Origin: Hirsutella rhossiliensis | Taxonomy: Eukaryota; Ascomycota; Sordariomycetes; Hypocreales; Ophiocordycipitaceae | Reading direction: 5' to 3' | Assembly (NCBI RefSeq): GCF_020360975.1 | Contig: NW_025408678.1 | Location: 1,116,001-1,180,000 of the forward strand | DNA length: 64,000 bases | Part shown: positions 39,901-52,350 of the stretch, piece by piece | Layout: the number at the start of each line of letters is the position of its first letter | Numbering within the stretch: position 1 is the first letter of the stretch | Program-made: the position numbers and the translations under genes | Notes under the pieces: generated by a model | What the model saw: only the letters and a program-made list of their open reading frames with translations | Databases searched by the model: none | What the model was told of the DNA's origin: nothing

Positions 39901-42900
39901 GTGATGGTGGCCCCCTTGGGCGTGCCTGTGCTACCCGACGTGAAAACAATGTAGAGCCTGTTGTCGGGACCAACGTTTGGCAAGTCGGTGTCGTCGTCAT
40001 TGCATGTGGCAATGGCGCGTAGACCATCATGGACAGTGACCACCTTGCATCCATGACCAAGTCGCTTCGCCCGCAGCTCTTGAGACGACGAGGACAAGAT
40101 GACTCTGGGCTCCACCTCGTCCACGATGCGCTGCGACATGTGTTCTGGCTGTGAAGGGTCTATGGCGACGGACACACCACCGGCTTTGATGGTGGCCAGC
40201 ATGGACACAGGCATCCACTTTGATTTCTCGAACAGCAGCGGGACGACGACTTCTGGGCCGACTCGTAGTTCCTTGACTAGGTGACGGGCCAGGCGAGTCG
40301 ACAGCACGTCCAACTCTCGGTATGTGAGCTCTCCATCCCACGCACAGATGGCCGGCATGCCGGGCTGCTGGCGGAACGTCTTGGCAAGGAGCTGCTGCAC
40401 CGAACTGTCAACTGGAGCAGGCAGAACACCATTCCACTGCCATATCGTCTCGAGGTCGTTGTCGCTCAGCATGTCAAGGCCGCCGATGCTCGCACGCCTG
40501 CTCTCGGGACAACAAAGCTGTCGCAGCAAGTGCTCAAGCTGCTGTGCTAGTCTTTCCACCTCGGCCTGTTGCACCACGGCTGAATCAAACGAGACACGCA
40601 GATGCATGCCACGGTTCCTGAGGAGACACTCAATGACCAAGGAATTTGTAGCAAAGGCGTCAATCACGGACTTGGCGTCTTGCGCAGGCTGGCAGAACAG
40701 GCTGGTCTTGTCGGCGGCTTTCCCCTCCTCGGGCTGCACCACAAGGAGCGTTTGGAAGTTGCAGCTTCGCTCTGCGTAGTCGCTAATGGCTCGAATGGTT
40801 TGCAGGCCCAACTGCTCAAACGGAATCATCTGCATCGCTTGATGCTGTAACTTACGCAAGACGTCTTCAACGCTGGCCGCCCAGTCTATCGGCACGCGGA
40901 CCGGGACCGTGGCAAAGGTCGGTCCCATGACGAGGTCAATGCCCCGTACGGCCGCCTGTCGTCCCGACACGGTTGCTCCAAATACAGCTTCGTCGACGGC
41001 GCCATGTCGTGCTATAACGATTGCCAATGCAGTGCGGATCAATGTTGACGCTGTGAAATCACTCCCCCCCCACTCGAGCCCCCGGATCTCGTGGCGTAGC
41101 CCGCTGTCGGCGGCAGGATGATAATCGCGAGAGGGCAAAGGGGGGAACTGAGGCGCATCTGAGCCCTCAAACTGCCTACGCCAGAAGTCGGCCGCTGCTT
41201 GTCCGTCCACGCCGTCGACGTGTTGCGCAAACCGTTGGAAGGGCGTCCATGCTGGGGGTGATTGCCCTCGATATGCTCCATCTACCGCCTTCAGCATCAG
41301 TGGCATGGACCACCCGTCGTATAGTGCGTGATGAATGGTCCACACAAAGTACACTTGACCGCTGGACGGGCTGGTCACCAGAGCGAGTCTGGTGAGAGCG
41401 GTCCCGAGCCCCATCGGCTGTTGCTTGTCTTTTTCCAAGAACTCTCCCACGCCATCTCCAGACCTCCACGGCAACTGACCCTTTGTGACGACCTGGAAAA
41501 GTCCAGCGTCTTGGAGGTCAACGATGCGGGTTCGCAGTATCGGTGCGTTGTCCGTGATCCGTGTCCAGGCTTCCACGAAACAGCCAAGGTCCACATCGGC
41601 AGGCATCTTGTAAATAAAGCGTGCAACATAGTCTCCGGAACGTCGCGCCGTCATGGCCAGCAAGCCTTCTTGCAGAGGAGTGCAACGGAACATGTCTTGG
41701 ACTTGCTCTGGCGCAGTCCCACACATCGATGCCGCTTTCCGCACGGCGCCGTCTATGTCCACGGCTGCGCCGAGCAGCGAAAACGGAGAAATGCTCACCT
41801 GGGCGTCATCCCCCTCCTTGGCAACAAGCAAACCTGCCAGCTCTTGCAGGCCTGGGTGGGCGAAGATGTCCAAAACCGTCAACGACAAGCCCTGCTCCCT
41901 TGCCGCGCCCACAAGCTTCATGGCCCCAACCGAGTCGCCCCCCATGCGGAAGAAGTTGTCGTCCAACCCAATGCGGTCCGTGCCAATACCGAGCACACGT
42001 GCCCACAGCGACTGTAGCTGCCGCTGCTGCCATGTCTGGGGCCGTCGTCGCTCGTCTGACGCGGGGCCCAGTCCGGCGATTTGCCCAAACTCCAATGACG
42101 CATATGTCTGTCGTATCCGACGCCGATCGACTTTGGTCGCGGCTGTCATGGATACGTCCCTTGCCGAGACGTAGGCACTTGGAATCATGTGGGGTGGAAG
42201 GACCTTGTCCAGTCGCTCATTGAGGCCTGAGGTGATTCTCCTGAGCATTGCATTGTCAACATCATCGTGTCGAGCCGCCTCGCTTTCGTATGCTTGGTTG
42301 CATGGACCAAATAAGGCCAACGGCACCGGATGGTCGCTACCTAGGGGATGCACCACCTCTGCCACGACGATGCCGTTAAAATCAGGGGAAATTGCACTCA
42401 AGGCTTGTCGAATGTGGTGTTCAATGTCGCCCAGCTCGACCCGTTGGCCGTTGATTTTCACTTGGGTGTCAGCCCGTCCCAAGTAACAAAGTGAACCATC
42501 CGGATTATAGCGCACCACGTCTCCAGTCCTGTAGAGTCGACCGTGGCGTCCGGGGTAGCCCGCCGTCCCTCGAAGGAGCCACGGCGGGTCCCGAACAAAG
42601 GCTTGGGCAGTTCGCTCGACATCATCAAGGTAACCTCGCGCGACAAGCGGTCCTTCAATCCAAAGCTCGCCCACGGTCCCAAAAGCGGCCAGTCTGTTTC
42701 CGTCGGGGTCAACCACCCAGGCGACTGTGCCAAGCGCTGTCCCAATGCCGCGGTCCTGTTTGGCCCGACCAACCTCCGTGTACGTGCTGACAACTGTACA
42801 TTCGGCAGGACCATACGCGTTGATGATTCTTATGTCGTCCGGCCAATGGTCGAACGTGCCCGGTACCAACGCCTCGCCACCCAGATTCAACGTCTTCAGC

Positions 42901-44291
42901 TGCGGTGTCTCGGAAATGGACAGGAGTTGGGCAACAGTCGGAGTGAGATCGACGTAGTTTGCTCCTAGGGCACGCATTGATTTTGCCAGGTCTTGCTTCC
43001 GGTCCTGATCCGAAGGAACGCAAAGACAACCACCCGCTGCCAGCGTGTGCAGCAGGTTGGACCAGGATACATCAAAAGCATACGAGGCAAAGTCATATAC
43101 TCGAGACGTAGACCTAAAGCCAAGAGCTTTTTGATGCCTGATGGCGCTGCAGAAGTTGCCGCGGGTTACCATAACCCCCTTTGGTGTTCCTGTACTACCA
43201 GACGTGAAGACAATGTAGAGATTGTCCTCGGGACTAACCGGCGGAAGCTTGGTGGTGGATGGATCAAGATTCTCCAGCTCCTTGCCAACCGTAAACACCT
43301 CGGACGGCCCGAGTCGATTGGCCAGGGGTGACTGGTCCCCAGATGATAGTATTAATCTGGGGGCCACCTGACCAACAACGGCTCGCAAACGATCTTCTGG
43401 TTGCGATATGTCGAGGTTGACCGAAACGGCGCCGGCCTTGGCGACACCAAGAATCGCGACGGGCGTCCAGACCGACTTCTCGAAGCACAAGCATATAGAG
43501 GCCCCCCGTACAATGCCCAGTTGCACAAATTGCTGTGCAAGCCTGGTCGACAGCGCATCGAGCTGCTGATGTGTAAGTTCGCCGTCCCAGGCGCAAACTG
43601 CGGGTGCATCAGGTCGTATCCGGGCAGCTGCCGCAATCAGGTCATGCACACAGGCCAGCACCGGCTCTGGCGCAACCGCATTGCGTAGCCAAATGTCACG
43701 GAGATCCAGAGGGCTTGCCACATCAATAGTACGTAGCTGTCTTTGGTCACCGCACGTTGACATCTGGCGCAGAATGTGCTCAAGCTGGTGAGCTACATGC
43801 ACAACCTGTGTCCTGTCCAAAACGGCGCTGTCAAAGTCGATCAAGAATGTCAGGCCCTCTTTTTGAGTTTGGCATCTGACCACCAGTGCACATTCGTCTT
43901 TGGCCCTGTCCGTGGAAAGCCCATAGCCAGAAGCGTCCGGGTCTTCAGGGGCCTCGGAACCTACTGCCAGAAACGTCTGATACTGGCACGCGCGCTTCAG
44001 CTCCTCATTTATATTTGAAAGACGTTGAGGGACCATCCGCCCGAAATTCTCCATGTCTGTTTGTTTCCGTGAGACGTGGTCCAGAAGCTTGTCCACTGTC
44101 CAATCTGGCTCGGGTATCACGCGTATTGGCATGGCCACTGCACGCGTGTTGGTTGATGGCTCTCCCACACCGGTACCACAAAGTCCCGGTCGATGCGCCA
44201 GCGGTCTTTGAGCCACGAAAAGTCCAAATGTAGCTTCATCCGAGTCGGCGTATCGAGCAGCCAGCATCGCCCACGCAGCCGTAATCATGGC
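33955..44291 (-). pseudogene. NRPS segment 3: half C, then A-T-C-A-T-C-A-T-E, truncated at both ends
   Basis: A nonribosomal peptide synthetase body open for over 10 kb. In the frame read from 44,381 the domains are: C-terminal half of a condensation domain (residues about 31-230), A (240-750), T (775-845), C (870-1,300), A (1,330-1,830), T (1,870-1,940), C (1,960-2,390), A (2,420-2,920), T (2,960-3,030) and epimerase (3,050-3,470). Visible motifs are FTSGSTGTPKG in each A, YGPAECT/YGPTECA, GGDSV/I carrier serines, HHALYDG in both full C domains, and HHLVIDFVSW with EGHGRE in the epimerase. Codes aligned by eye to GrsA are roughly DVSDNGAVVK, DASDVGTINK and DAMFAGVVIK. The first 30 residues of the open frame come from the hAT element and the last nine or so from the copia LTR, so neither end is genuine. 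Any domain after the epimerase has been lost. Confidence 0.93.
44284..44291 (+). repeat. hAT target-site duplication, left copy
   Basis: ATCATGGC, identical to 47,387-47,394. Eight base pairs is the length diagnostic for hAT transposons. Confidence 0.95.
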
Positions 44292-47200
44292 CAGTGATCT
44301 TGTTGGACTGGACTGGACTGGATTTCGAGGTCGGATCCAGTCCAGTCCAATGCACAGCGCTGAGGACTCCAGAACCGCCAATGCAAATCCAATCCTTAAA
44401 TGGATTAGCTCAAGGTAGTCGATATTCCGTATTTTATAGTCATCGCGAGATTACCACGGAGTCGATCCTTGTTCAATGCTGTGCGGTGTGTGATTGACAT
44501 CAATAACGCTGGTTAACTACCGCAAGCCCTCCTGGGGCTGAGGAGTATTATCATGGAGGTAATCATCTTGATCCACGATCCGAAGGTCCTCGTCGTCCAT
44601 TTTAGCTTCAGATCCATCCCCAGCTTTGTAAGCCTCCTGCAGATCAGACTCCCCTTCTAGTCTCCCGATGTTGATATCCTCAAAAGTATTTCGTGCAGGT
44701 GGGCCGTACCAGGACCGGAGGCACTCGCTAGCTTCAATGATGTCGATCTTAAGCCTCGACCTCCGGTCAGAAAGCAGGATCTTAGCGCTGCTGAATAACC
44801 GCTCGCATTCATCCGACATTGGTGGAACAGATAGAACATCTAGTGCCATGCGTGCTAGATCAGGTTGTGTATGATAGCGATCGTTCCAATACTTGATAAC
44901 GTCAAAGCTTTCCTCCTCACCAAGCCGGATAACATCTGTCTCCAGGAACTGATCGAGAAGGTCGATGGCGGGCAGGTCTGTTGATCCGACCTCGTGACGA
45001 AGCTTCAGTCTTTATGGCTCTTAACAGCCGCAAAAGGCTTCTCCTTCCTAACTGAAACAGACGACGTTGGACCGGGCGAAGCGGAGACCGAAGCCTGCTT
45101 TGTGGAATGCCTGCCCCGATACTCCTCTAGCCAGAGTTCTCTAACAAGCCTCGTAACGCCCGGGATCCATAACCGTTTTCTTCGTCTGTCCAAGCCTCGA
45201 CGTACCACTGACTTTTGAGAGTCGGATTCAGCGAAATGGCGGTATAATATGCCGGTGTCTCGTCCACTTTATTGAAATACTGCTCGGCCTTACGCCAGGA
45301 AGCTTCTGCCGAAGCGGCAAGAAACGCAAAGTTGTCGGCTTCAGCAGCGGCAGCTCCACGACTGGTCTTCCTTCGAACAGCCGCCCTGTGAAGTTCCTCG
45401 AATTTAATCTTGGCCTGCTGGATCTCATTTAGCAACCAGTCGAGCGTCTGAAAGTGATCTGCTAGCGTTGAATGCCTGCCTTCCGTCGACAGGGTTCCGT
45501 CGTAGAACGTCTCCAGCTGATCATGAAGGTGTGCAAGCTCGTTCCACTGCTGCTCAGACAGGCGGTCTTCAGCGAGACTTTTCTGGCTCTGGCCAGCCTC
45601 ATACTGGTCACAGAATATCTGAATTCTCTCCTTGACATTGAGAGCTCTGCCGATTGACATGAAGTATGAGTTCCAGCGCGTTTGCTGGCTCTGGATAAGC
45701 TGGGCTAAATTAGTCCTGATCGATCTGCTGGTTCCCAGAGGTACAAAGGCAACTCACCTCTAAGCCATCGAACTCCGACAGTGCTCCCCACAGGCAATTG
45801 ATCTGAAAAACTGACGGCGCTGAGGACTGGCTCGAATATATCTGATGATATTATGAAGCCTGCCGATGGCGCCGCGCTTCCGCCAGAGCTCCCGGATTCG
45901 CGTCATGTCGCCTTCTTTGTATGCAGCGTCTAGATCTTTGCAGATCTTTTTGGCGTCCTTTCCGATCAGGAAAGCCTGCGCGCAGAGATTCACAATATGC
46001 CCAAAGCAGCGGAGGCGCCTGCGTCTTCGCTGCTTGTCCGACATACTGGGGTAAACGGCGCGCAGCACCGAGTCAACGCACACATCGTTGGCCGTCGCGT
46101 TATCGGCCATGAAATAGCCGACCCGGTCCGTAATCTTATAATCTTTGATGACCTGTAGCAGGACATCGGCCATGTTCTCTCCCGAGTGTTCCCCTTCCAT
46201 TTCGCGCAGCGCTAAGACAGCAGTTCGACGCAACCCAGATTTGTCTATGAAGTGTGCTACTACCCCAAGCACTGCGAGGTAGTTTGGCGACGTCCATAGA
46301 TCGAATGACAACGAAATGGAACTCCGACTGTCGAGCATGTCCTGCCGCAATTTCTCCTTCCTCACCTCGAACGAATTCATCACCCACTGTCGAATAGTTG
46401 ACGCTGCCCTTGGGAGAAAGTTCGTCAAGGGCGGAACAGGTAAAAGAGGAGATCGCGAAAGTAGTCATTCTCAACCTGGAAGAAGGCGATATGGCAACCG
46501 ACCAGCCACCGGACGAGCAGTTCCTTGAACCTATCTAAGCGGCGGGAGAAGATGATCGACTTCACGTCTTGGTAGTCGGATATCGAGGGCTGGCTCGAGT
46601 CAACCGAGTCTCCTCGAAAGCTCTTGTGTTCCCCAGTAGATTTGTCGATATCATGTTTCGAGTGGAGGTGGTCAAGCGCTGTAGAATTGCCACTTGAGAT
46701 AGCTGGGAGGTCTTGTTGACGACGCTGCTTCTCGCAGAGATAGCAGTACCAGACACGTTTATCATCTATTTTTGACTTCAGGTCCTCACCGTATAACCAT
46801 ATGACGGATGTACGCTTCTTTGTTGATTTAGGGCCTCTTGCCAGCACGGCACAGCGAGTATATTCCTCTCCCTGAAGCCTGAACTCATCTGGCTGGATCA
46901 GGGCCTCCGGATCGCGACGACTGTTGATCGATTCCGGAGCGAGAACAACATTATCTGACCTAGAGGGCTTATTAGAAGCGCCAGTGAAGAATTGGGTGAT
47001 TGTCGATGCGGCCATTTGGAACGTTGATCAAGTTAAGGTTACGGTGGTTACCTTGTTGGCCAGATGGAAATATGGGATTCCTGCTGCTAGTTATACCGGC
47101 AGTCGGTCACATCTCCCGTCTGGCGAATTTCTACGTTGGTAGTTACCACTGCTCGTCATGAGCACGCTGTATTCCAATCAATAACGCGTTGTTGTGGTAG

Positions 47201-47386
47201 CCCTGAAACGAAAATTGGCGTTGAGGTTTTCTTCTTTCCTAATTAGGCATGGTCCATTGGAGCTCCAGGAGCCTCCAGACCTCTCGATCCAGTCCAGTCC
47301 AAATTTTTGAAACTGCAAATCCAGTCCAGCCAAATCCAGTCCATCCAAATCCACTCCAATGCTAGTCCAGTCCAACAAGATCACTG
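44292..47386 (-). mobile_element. hAT DNA transposon (3,095 bp) inserted in the NRPS gene
   Basis: The ends are perfect 23-bp terminal inverted repeats beginning CAGTGATCTTGT (44,292-44,314 and 47,364-47,386), with perfect 8-bp target duplications. Many GGACT/CCAGTCCA subterminal repeats sit inside both ends, as expected for transposase binding sites. A minus-strand transposase with BED finger, catalytic core and C-terminal dimerisation domain is present but broken by frameshifts. The insertion lies in a condensation domain; without the element and one duplication the flanking NRPS frames are continuous. Confidence 0.96.
44517..47015 (-). pseudogene. hAT transposase, frameshifted
   Basis: Reading minus from ATG at 47,015: residues 1-196 include a BED-type zinc finger (WLYGED, YCYLCEK, LDHLHSKH). 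The core at 46,428-45,760 has SLSFDLWTS, FMADNATANDV and RCFGHIVNLCAQ. QTRWNS, near 45,680, leads into 45,660-45,127, and 44,849-44,517 gives the C-terminal dimerisation region (LSVPPMSDECERLFSSAK). These pieces lie in different frames. Shifts are evident near 46,435, near 45,755 and at an A-run near 45,190, where DEENG changes to KRLWIPG; a stop also follows VKSHKD. A GTGAGT near 45,755 could be an intron donor, but one intron would not explain all the breaks. I judge it inactive. Confidence 0.85.
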
Positions 47387-47394
47387 ATCATGGC
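47387..47394 (+). repeat. hAT target-site duplication, right copy
   Basis: ATCATGGC, identical to 44,284-44,291. Confidence 0.95.
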
Positions 47395-50300
47395 CTGCTG
47401 GGTGAAACCAGACTTGGGCCATACAAGGCCGCAAACATGGTGACTGATGCCGTTATCAAGGCAGGGTCTGTGAGTGGGCGACGGCAGGCTGGGAAACTGT
47501 GACGCTTCCGAACCTTGGAACTCTTTCTCCCAGAACTCGACTCCGGCATCCTCATGGAAGCCAGTCCGGTAAGTAAAGAAGGCGTCGTACAAGGGGCGGT
47601 CGTCTTGTTCGACTTTGTCGCTGGAGCTGGCCTCGAGGTTGATGCTGAGGAGGTATCCAATCGCGTCACACATGACGCCGGCAACTCGCCGAGCTGTATC
47701 AGGGCTCAGCAAGGCATTTTGGTAAACCAAGCTAATGTCAGTGCTGGCTCCGCTGATGCCCACGACAAGGGTAACGTCAAACTGTGCAAGTCCATGTCAG
47801 TTTGTAATGTAGCTGTGGCGACTGGAATATGTCTCGGAGGGGGCCTCCCAACCTCGTCTGGATCCTCGCTTTCGACTTCGTGGAAGCTAGCAGGGCCTTG
47901 CTGGTGCTTGTCATGCTGGCGCGACTCGCGGACGGTCATGGCCGTGTTGAACAAGGGCCCCAACTTGCGATGCACCTCTGCAAGCCCACTATGTTGATGG
48001 GCCAGCTGATCGATGGACCGTGCAAACGTGGTTGCCACGACGCGGCGGGTCGTGTCATCGAGGTCGATGTGGCCTATCAAGACATTGATCAACGGTCCCA
48101 CCGTGTTGTCGATGAGCTTGACCGGGATATCGCGACTTGACGCTAAGTAGCCGAAACACACATCCCGCGACCCGGTGTACTGAGACAGCACAAGAGCCCA
48201 GGCGACCTGGATCAAGACGGAGCGTGTGATGCCCTGGCCTTGGCAGAAGGCGTGAAGCTGACTCGTGACGCTCGACGGAAGCGTGATGCGGCCTTGGCCT
48301 GGACGCGACGGGGCCGGCCATGCTCCAGCGTGTCCCGACGGAAAGTAGCATTCCCGAACATTGGCCAAGAGCTTCGTCCAAAACGCGACGCTGTCCTGCT
48401 TGGGCGCCCGCGTCGTGTGCTGAATGAACTTGGCAAACGGCGCATGCGCTGGGAGACAACGCCCATCATACGCCCTGGACAGATCGCCCATCAGGATTTG
48501 GACAGATGCGGCGTCAATGAGCGCATGCGTTATGTCGAGGCGGCAAGCGACGCCGCCGTTGGAGGCCTGGCAGATGGTAAGTGCATGCTGTGGCTCCCCG
48601 GCGGCAAAGCTGGGCCGTTTCTGCTCTCGCAACGCATCTGCTGGCGGTCTAGAACCCGACTGGATCAACGAAAGCCTGGGAGACTGGTTCCGAAGCACAA
48701 CCTGGATGAAACCGCCAACGTCCAGCCGCTCCACAAAGACGGTTGACAGCATGGCGTGGTGGGCAAACACGCTTCTCCATGCCGCCTCGAGGCGCAGCGG
48801 CGAAACGGGGCCTTGGCCCTCGGCAACACACTCCCATATAAACAAGTTTGCATAGGTTGCCGTTCCTTTGCTGATGCTAAAAAGGATGCCTTCCTGCAGC
48901 GGAGTGCAGGGGTACATGTCCCTGACCGTGTGCACCGGAACGCCCGCCTCGGGAAGCGTTTTGCCCACCAACCTGTCCAGCTCATCGCAGGTCAATGGCA
49001 GGAGGGGGAAGTCGCCTGGAGTCAAGGAAGCAGGCCGACTGGATAGGCTCCGAGCAGCGGCTTTCAACTGGTGCGCGAACCCGGCCATCCACGCCTCCAG
49101 CTGAGGCTGGTGGGACATGTCTTGATGGACCCCAAAGGAGATGGTCATGCGACCCTTGGCGACGCCCACGACGACTTCGACCAAGCAAAACCTCTTTGCA
49201 TCGCCGGCCATGCTCAGCGATCTTCCGGAGCCACCCGATCTGTCCTCGAGCCGGAAGAGCCCGTTTTGCTTCTCCAACTGCTGATATATACCGGTGAAGT
49301 TGAGTGTCAGCTCGGGAATGCTATGCTCTCCAAGCCGTCGACTGCTTTTGGCGGCAGTGTATCGGTAGTTGAAGTACGGGCGGCCCTTTCCGGGAACACG
49401 ACGTCGAATGTCCTTTGCAATCCTGACTGAGTCGACTATGTCTTGATTGGGGCCTATTGGGATTTGAAGTGGGTGCATTGTGGTGAACCAACCCACCGTT
49501 TCCGAGACATCAACTTCAACTTCTCCCAGAGTCTCCCTCCCGTGGCCTTCCAGGTGCACTGGCGGCGGCTGGCGGCCGGGAAAGGCTTGCTGGAAAGAAT
49601 GCGCCAAAGCTGCGACGAGGACATCGGTGATTTCGGTGCCGAAAGCCTGGTTGCTCTGGCCGAGCAAAAGACGTGTTGTCTCGACGTCGACATGTGTGCC
49701 GAAGTGCCTGGCGCCCTCGTGCGTATTCTCGATCGCGGAAATGCCCCAAAACTCCAGATCCGGCTCGTTGAATGCCAGGGGAAGGACCTGATCAAGCGAA
49801 AGTGATGTTGCTTCGTCTCGCTGCAGTCCACACCACGTGTGGAACGACGTTGTCCGGTGAGCCAATACCTCTCCTCTTTTAACGAGGTGCTCAATATCGT
49901 GCCACAGCACACGCCACGATACTAGGTCGACAACTAGATGATGGGCCACAAGGAAAAGGAACTGTGTCCCCTGCGCATCGGTGAAGAGGTCGGCTGCAAA
50001 GATTGGGCCCGCCGAGATGTCCAGGGACCCGTGTCGAGATTGCACGAGCCTGTCGATGTCTTCCATTGATTGAACAGCGTGCTCGCTGAATGCCAATCCA
50101 TCGGGGCTGTTCCTTGAGATGACCTGCCCCCAGTCGCCCCCTGTGCTCCGCCGGAAGCGTGCGCGAAGCATCGAGTGTCGACTTACCACGGCTTGCAGCG
50201 CGGCCCGGACAGCATCGTTCGGAACCATCTCGCGCATCTTCAAGAGAAACCCCTGATTGAAATGATGGAGTCCATCGGGATGGAGCTCGAAAAACATGCG

Positions 50301-50870
50301 CTGTATCGGTGACAACCCCCAGACGACGCCTTGGGGCTCTGCGTCTGTCGAACAGGGCAGACTCGATGGCATGCTGGTGCTCAGCGCTGCAACTCTCTGG
50401 ATTGTTTGCTCTCGGAGCAATTCTCCCACTTTAAGATGGATGCCTCGAGTCCTGCAACGGGAGATGACCTGCATGGCCGTGATTGAATCGCCGCCAAGTC
50501 GAAGAAATGACATGTCAGTCGAAATGTCGTCTGGCCTCATGTTGAGCACCTCGGCCCAAACCTCGACGAGCATCTTTTCGATAAGGCTGATGGGGGCCAC
50601 CTTGTTCGCCTGCTCGGTTCGTAGAGCATGGGGGGAAAAGGCCGTCCGCCCCATTTCACGGAGCCGACGTCGATCTGTCTTGCCGTTGTTCGTCATGGGC
50701 ACCTGTCTGAGCGGGATGAAGGCATTGGGAACCATGTACGAGGGCAGAGCCTCGACCAGCCGCTCGTCGAGACCGTTGACCAGCTGACGCACTGCCTTTG
50801 CACATGCTTGCTCGGTCTCCATGGCCTCTGTCCCCTTGTACGTAGTGCCCGGGTGGACAAAGGCAACCAA
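47395..50870 (-). pseudogene. NRPS segment 2: A C-terminus, T, E, C, then a fragment of another C
   Basis: Upstream part of the same synthetase. From 50,870 down: the last 75 residues of an A domain (VPMTNNGKTDRRRLR, the A10 region), a T domain (FLRLGGDSITAM near 50,480), an epimerase (HHLVVDLVSW, EGHGRE, VGWFTTMHPL, about 50,330-49,075) and a condensation domain (MYPCTPLQEG; active-site THALIDAAS instead of HHxxxDG, about 49,010-47,800). Near 47,790 the frame shifts by one base; the correct continuation QFDVTLVVG and LVYQNALLSP is in another frame to about 47,646. The sequence then jumps to the middle of a different C domain (EFWEKEF...FP), with no A-T between. It ends at the hAT element. 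The apparent start at 50,870 is a TTG inside the A domain, not a real start. Confidence 0.88.
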
Positions 50871-52299
50871 AACTGCGTTACCTTTGCGAGATCAAGTCGT
50901 GCACGCACGTGTCTTCAGCAGCGGGCACAATGCTGTTCCAACCCCAGATATCCGCCAAGTCCTGTGGAGACATTGCTGCTGCAACATCAGCCACTGACCG
51001 TGAAGCACTGGCTTCGGCCAGTTGCTGTGTGACGAAGCTGAACTGCTCAAGCATTTTCTGCGCTCTCCAGGAGTCAAGGACCGTCGAGTCGAAGATGGCA
51101 ACCATCCTGATGCTGTCCTTGTTAAGGAAGCACTGAATCGTCAAGGCGTAGGATGAGCGCCCAATGTCCGTCTCCAAGCGTTTCCAGTCGCCGATGTCGC
51201 TTGTGATGACGTGCGTGTCCTCTCCTGGCTGCACTACAAGCAGCGTCTGGAAGCTGCAAGCCTGGCGGGCGTCGCTACTGACTTGGGCAATCCGGCGCAG
51301 GCCGAGCTGGGCGAATGAGCTCGTGCTGCGTATCTGGTCTTCCATTGCCTCGAGATACTTGTCAACGCTGTCGCCGCCGTCGACCCTTACGCGGACAGGA
51401 ATTGTGGCAACCGTAGGGCCCATCAAGCCTTGGATGCCTACGAAAGACTCCCGCCGGCCCGAAACGATGGTGCCAAAAACTGCATCTTCCGAGCCATGGA
51501 AGCGATTCATGATCAAAGCCCATGCGCCGCGCAAAAGTGCCGTCCTCGTGACGCCCTTGACTCTGGGCACAGGAGGGCAGGAATACTCCATTGTTGTATC
51601 GGCCGTCAGTGTGTATGAGAGCTCTAGAAGTGCCGGAAACGCCGTATACCGAGTTCCTGATAGGGCAGATTTCCAGAACTCCTTGGCTTCATTCTGATTT
51701 TTCTGAGCAATGTGTTGAACAAAGTGTTTGTACTCGGGAGCTGGCTCGACGGCAAATCCGTCGTATCGTCGGCAGACATGGTTGACCATGAGAGGAAACG
51801 ACCAGCCGTCATACAGCGCGTGGTGGATTGTCCAAAAAAACCAGCGGGCCATGCCTTGATCGTCTTTGACCAGCGTATAGCGCACCAAAGGGTCGCCAAT
51901 TCCCCATTTGTTTGACTTGGTCTCGTTCAAACAGTCGTCAAGAGAGGTTGCTTCAGACCATTCCACTGTTTTCGAGAGGACAACTTGCATGAATCCGAGT
52001 CCATCCAAGTGGACAATGCGCGTGCGTAGCAGAGGAGTAGCGTTGACGGCATCGTCAACTGCCGCGCGAAGCTTTGCTAGATCCGCCTTGGCACTCAAAG
52101 AAAGCACCACACGCTTCACATAGGCTTCGGATCCCTTAGTGGACAGAGATATCAACGCCTCCTGCATAGGTGTGCACTTGTACATGTCATTGATTTCCTT
52201 AGGACTGACATGGAGCAATAGGGCAACTTGTGCGTAGGCCGAGATTTCTAAACTGCTGGTGTCTCCGTAAGCGTCCATGGCGGTCGAGATTTGAAGCAT
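50871..52299 (-). pseudogene. NRPS segment 1: N-terminal condensation domain and start of A
   Basis: Proposed start is the ATG at 52,299. The open frame extends to 52,350 without another ATG, so an upstream exon is possible. The protein begins with a short linker and a complete C domain: NDMYKCTPMQEALI, LLRTRIVHLDG, active-site HHALYDGWS near 51,800, GLMGPTVATIP, and FQTLLVVQPGE. It then enters the A domain (WGWNSIVPA, CVHDLISQ) and stops at 50,878-50,880. The next coding base belongs to the far end of an A domain, so about 450 residues of adenylation domain are missing at 50,870-50,885. The missing block includes the ATP- and substrate-binding motifs, so this module could not load an amino acid. 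Confidence 0.88.
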
Positions 52300-52350
52300 T
52301 TCTAGCTTCTTAGGCTTAGGCGGGACGGTAATTTTCAAATTCAAAAACAA

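Noticed and set aside
41328..42223. Long antisense open frames (up to 229 codons) within the NRPS
   Set aside because: They overlap conserved NRPS domains on the other strand and have compositions expected from GC-rich antisense coding DNA.
50871..50885. The GTAACGCAG at the A-domain junction as an intron
   Set aside because: Nine bases is far too short for a spliceosomal intron; a deletion explains it better.
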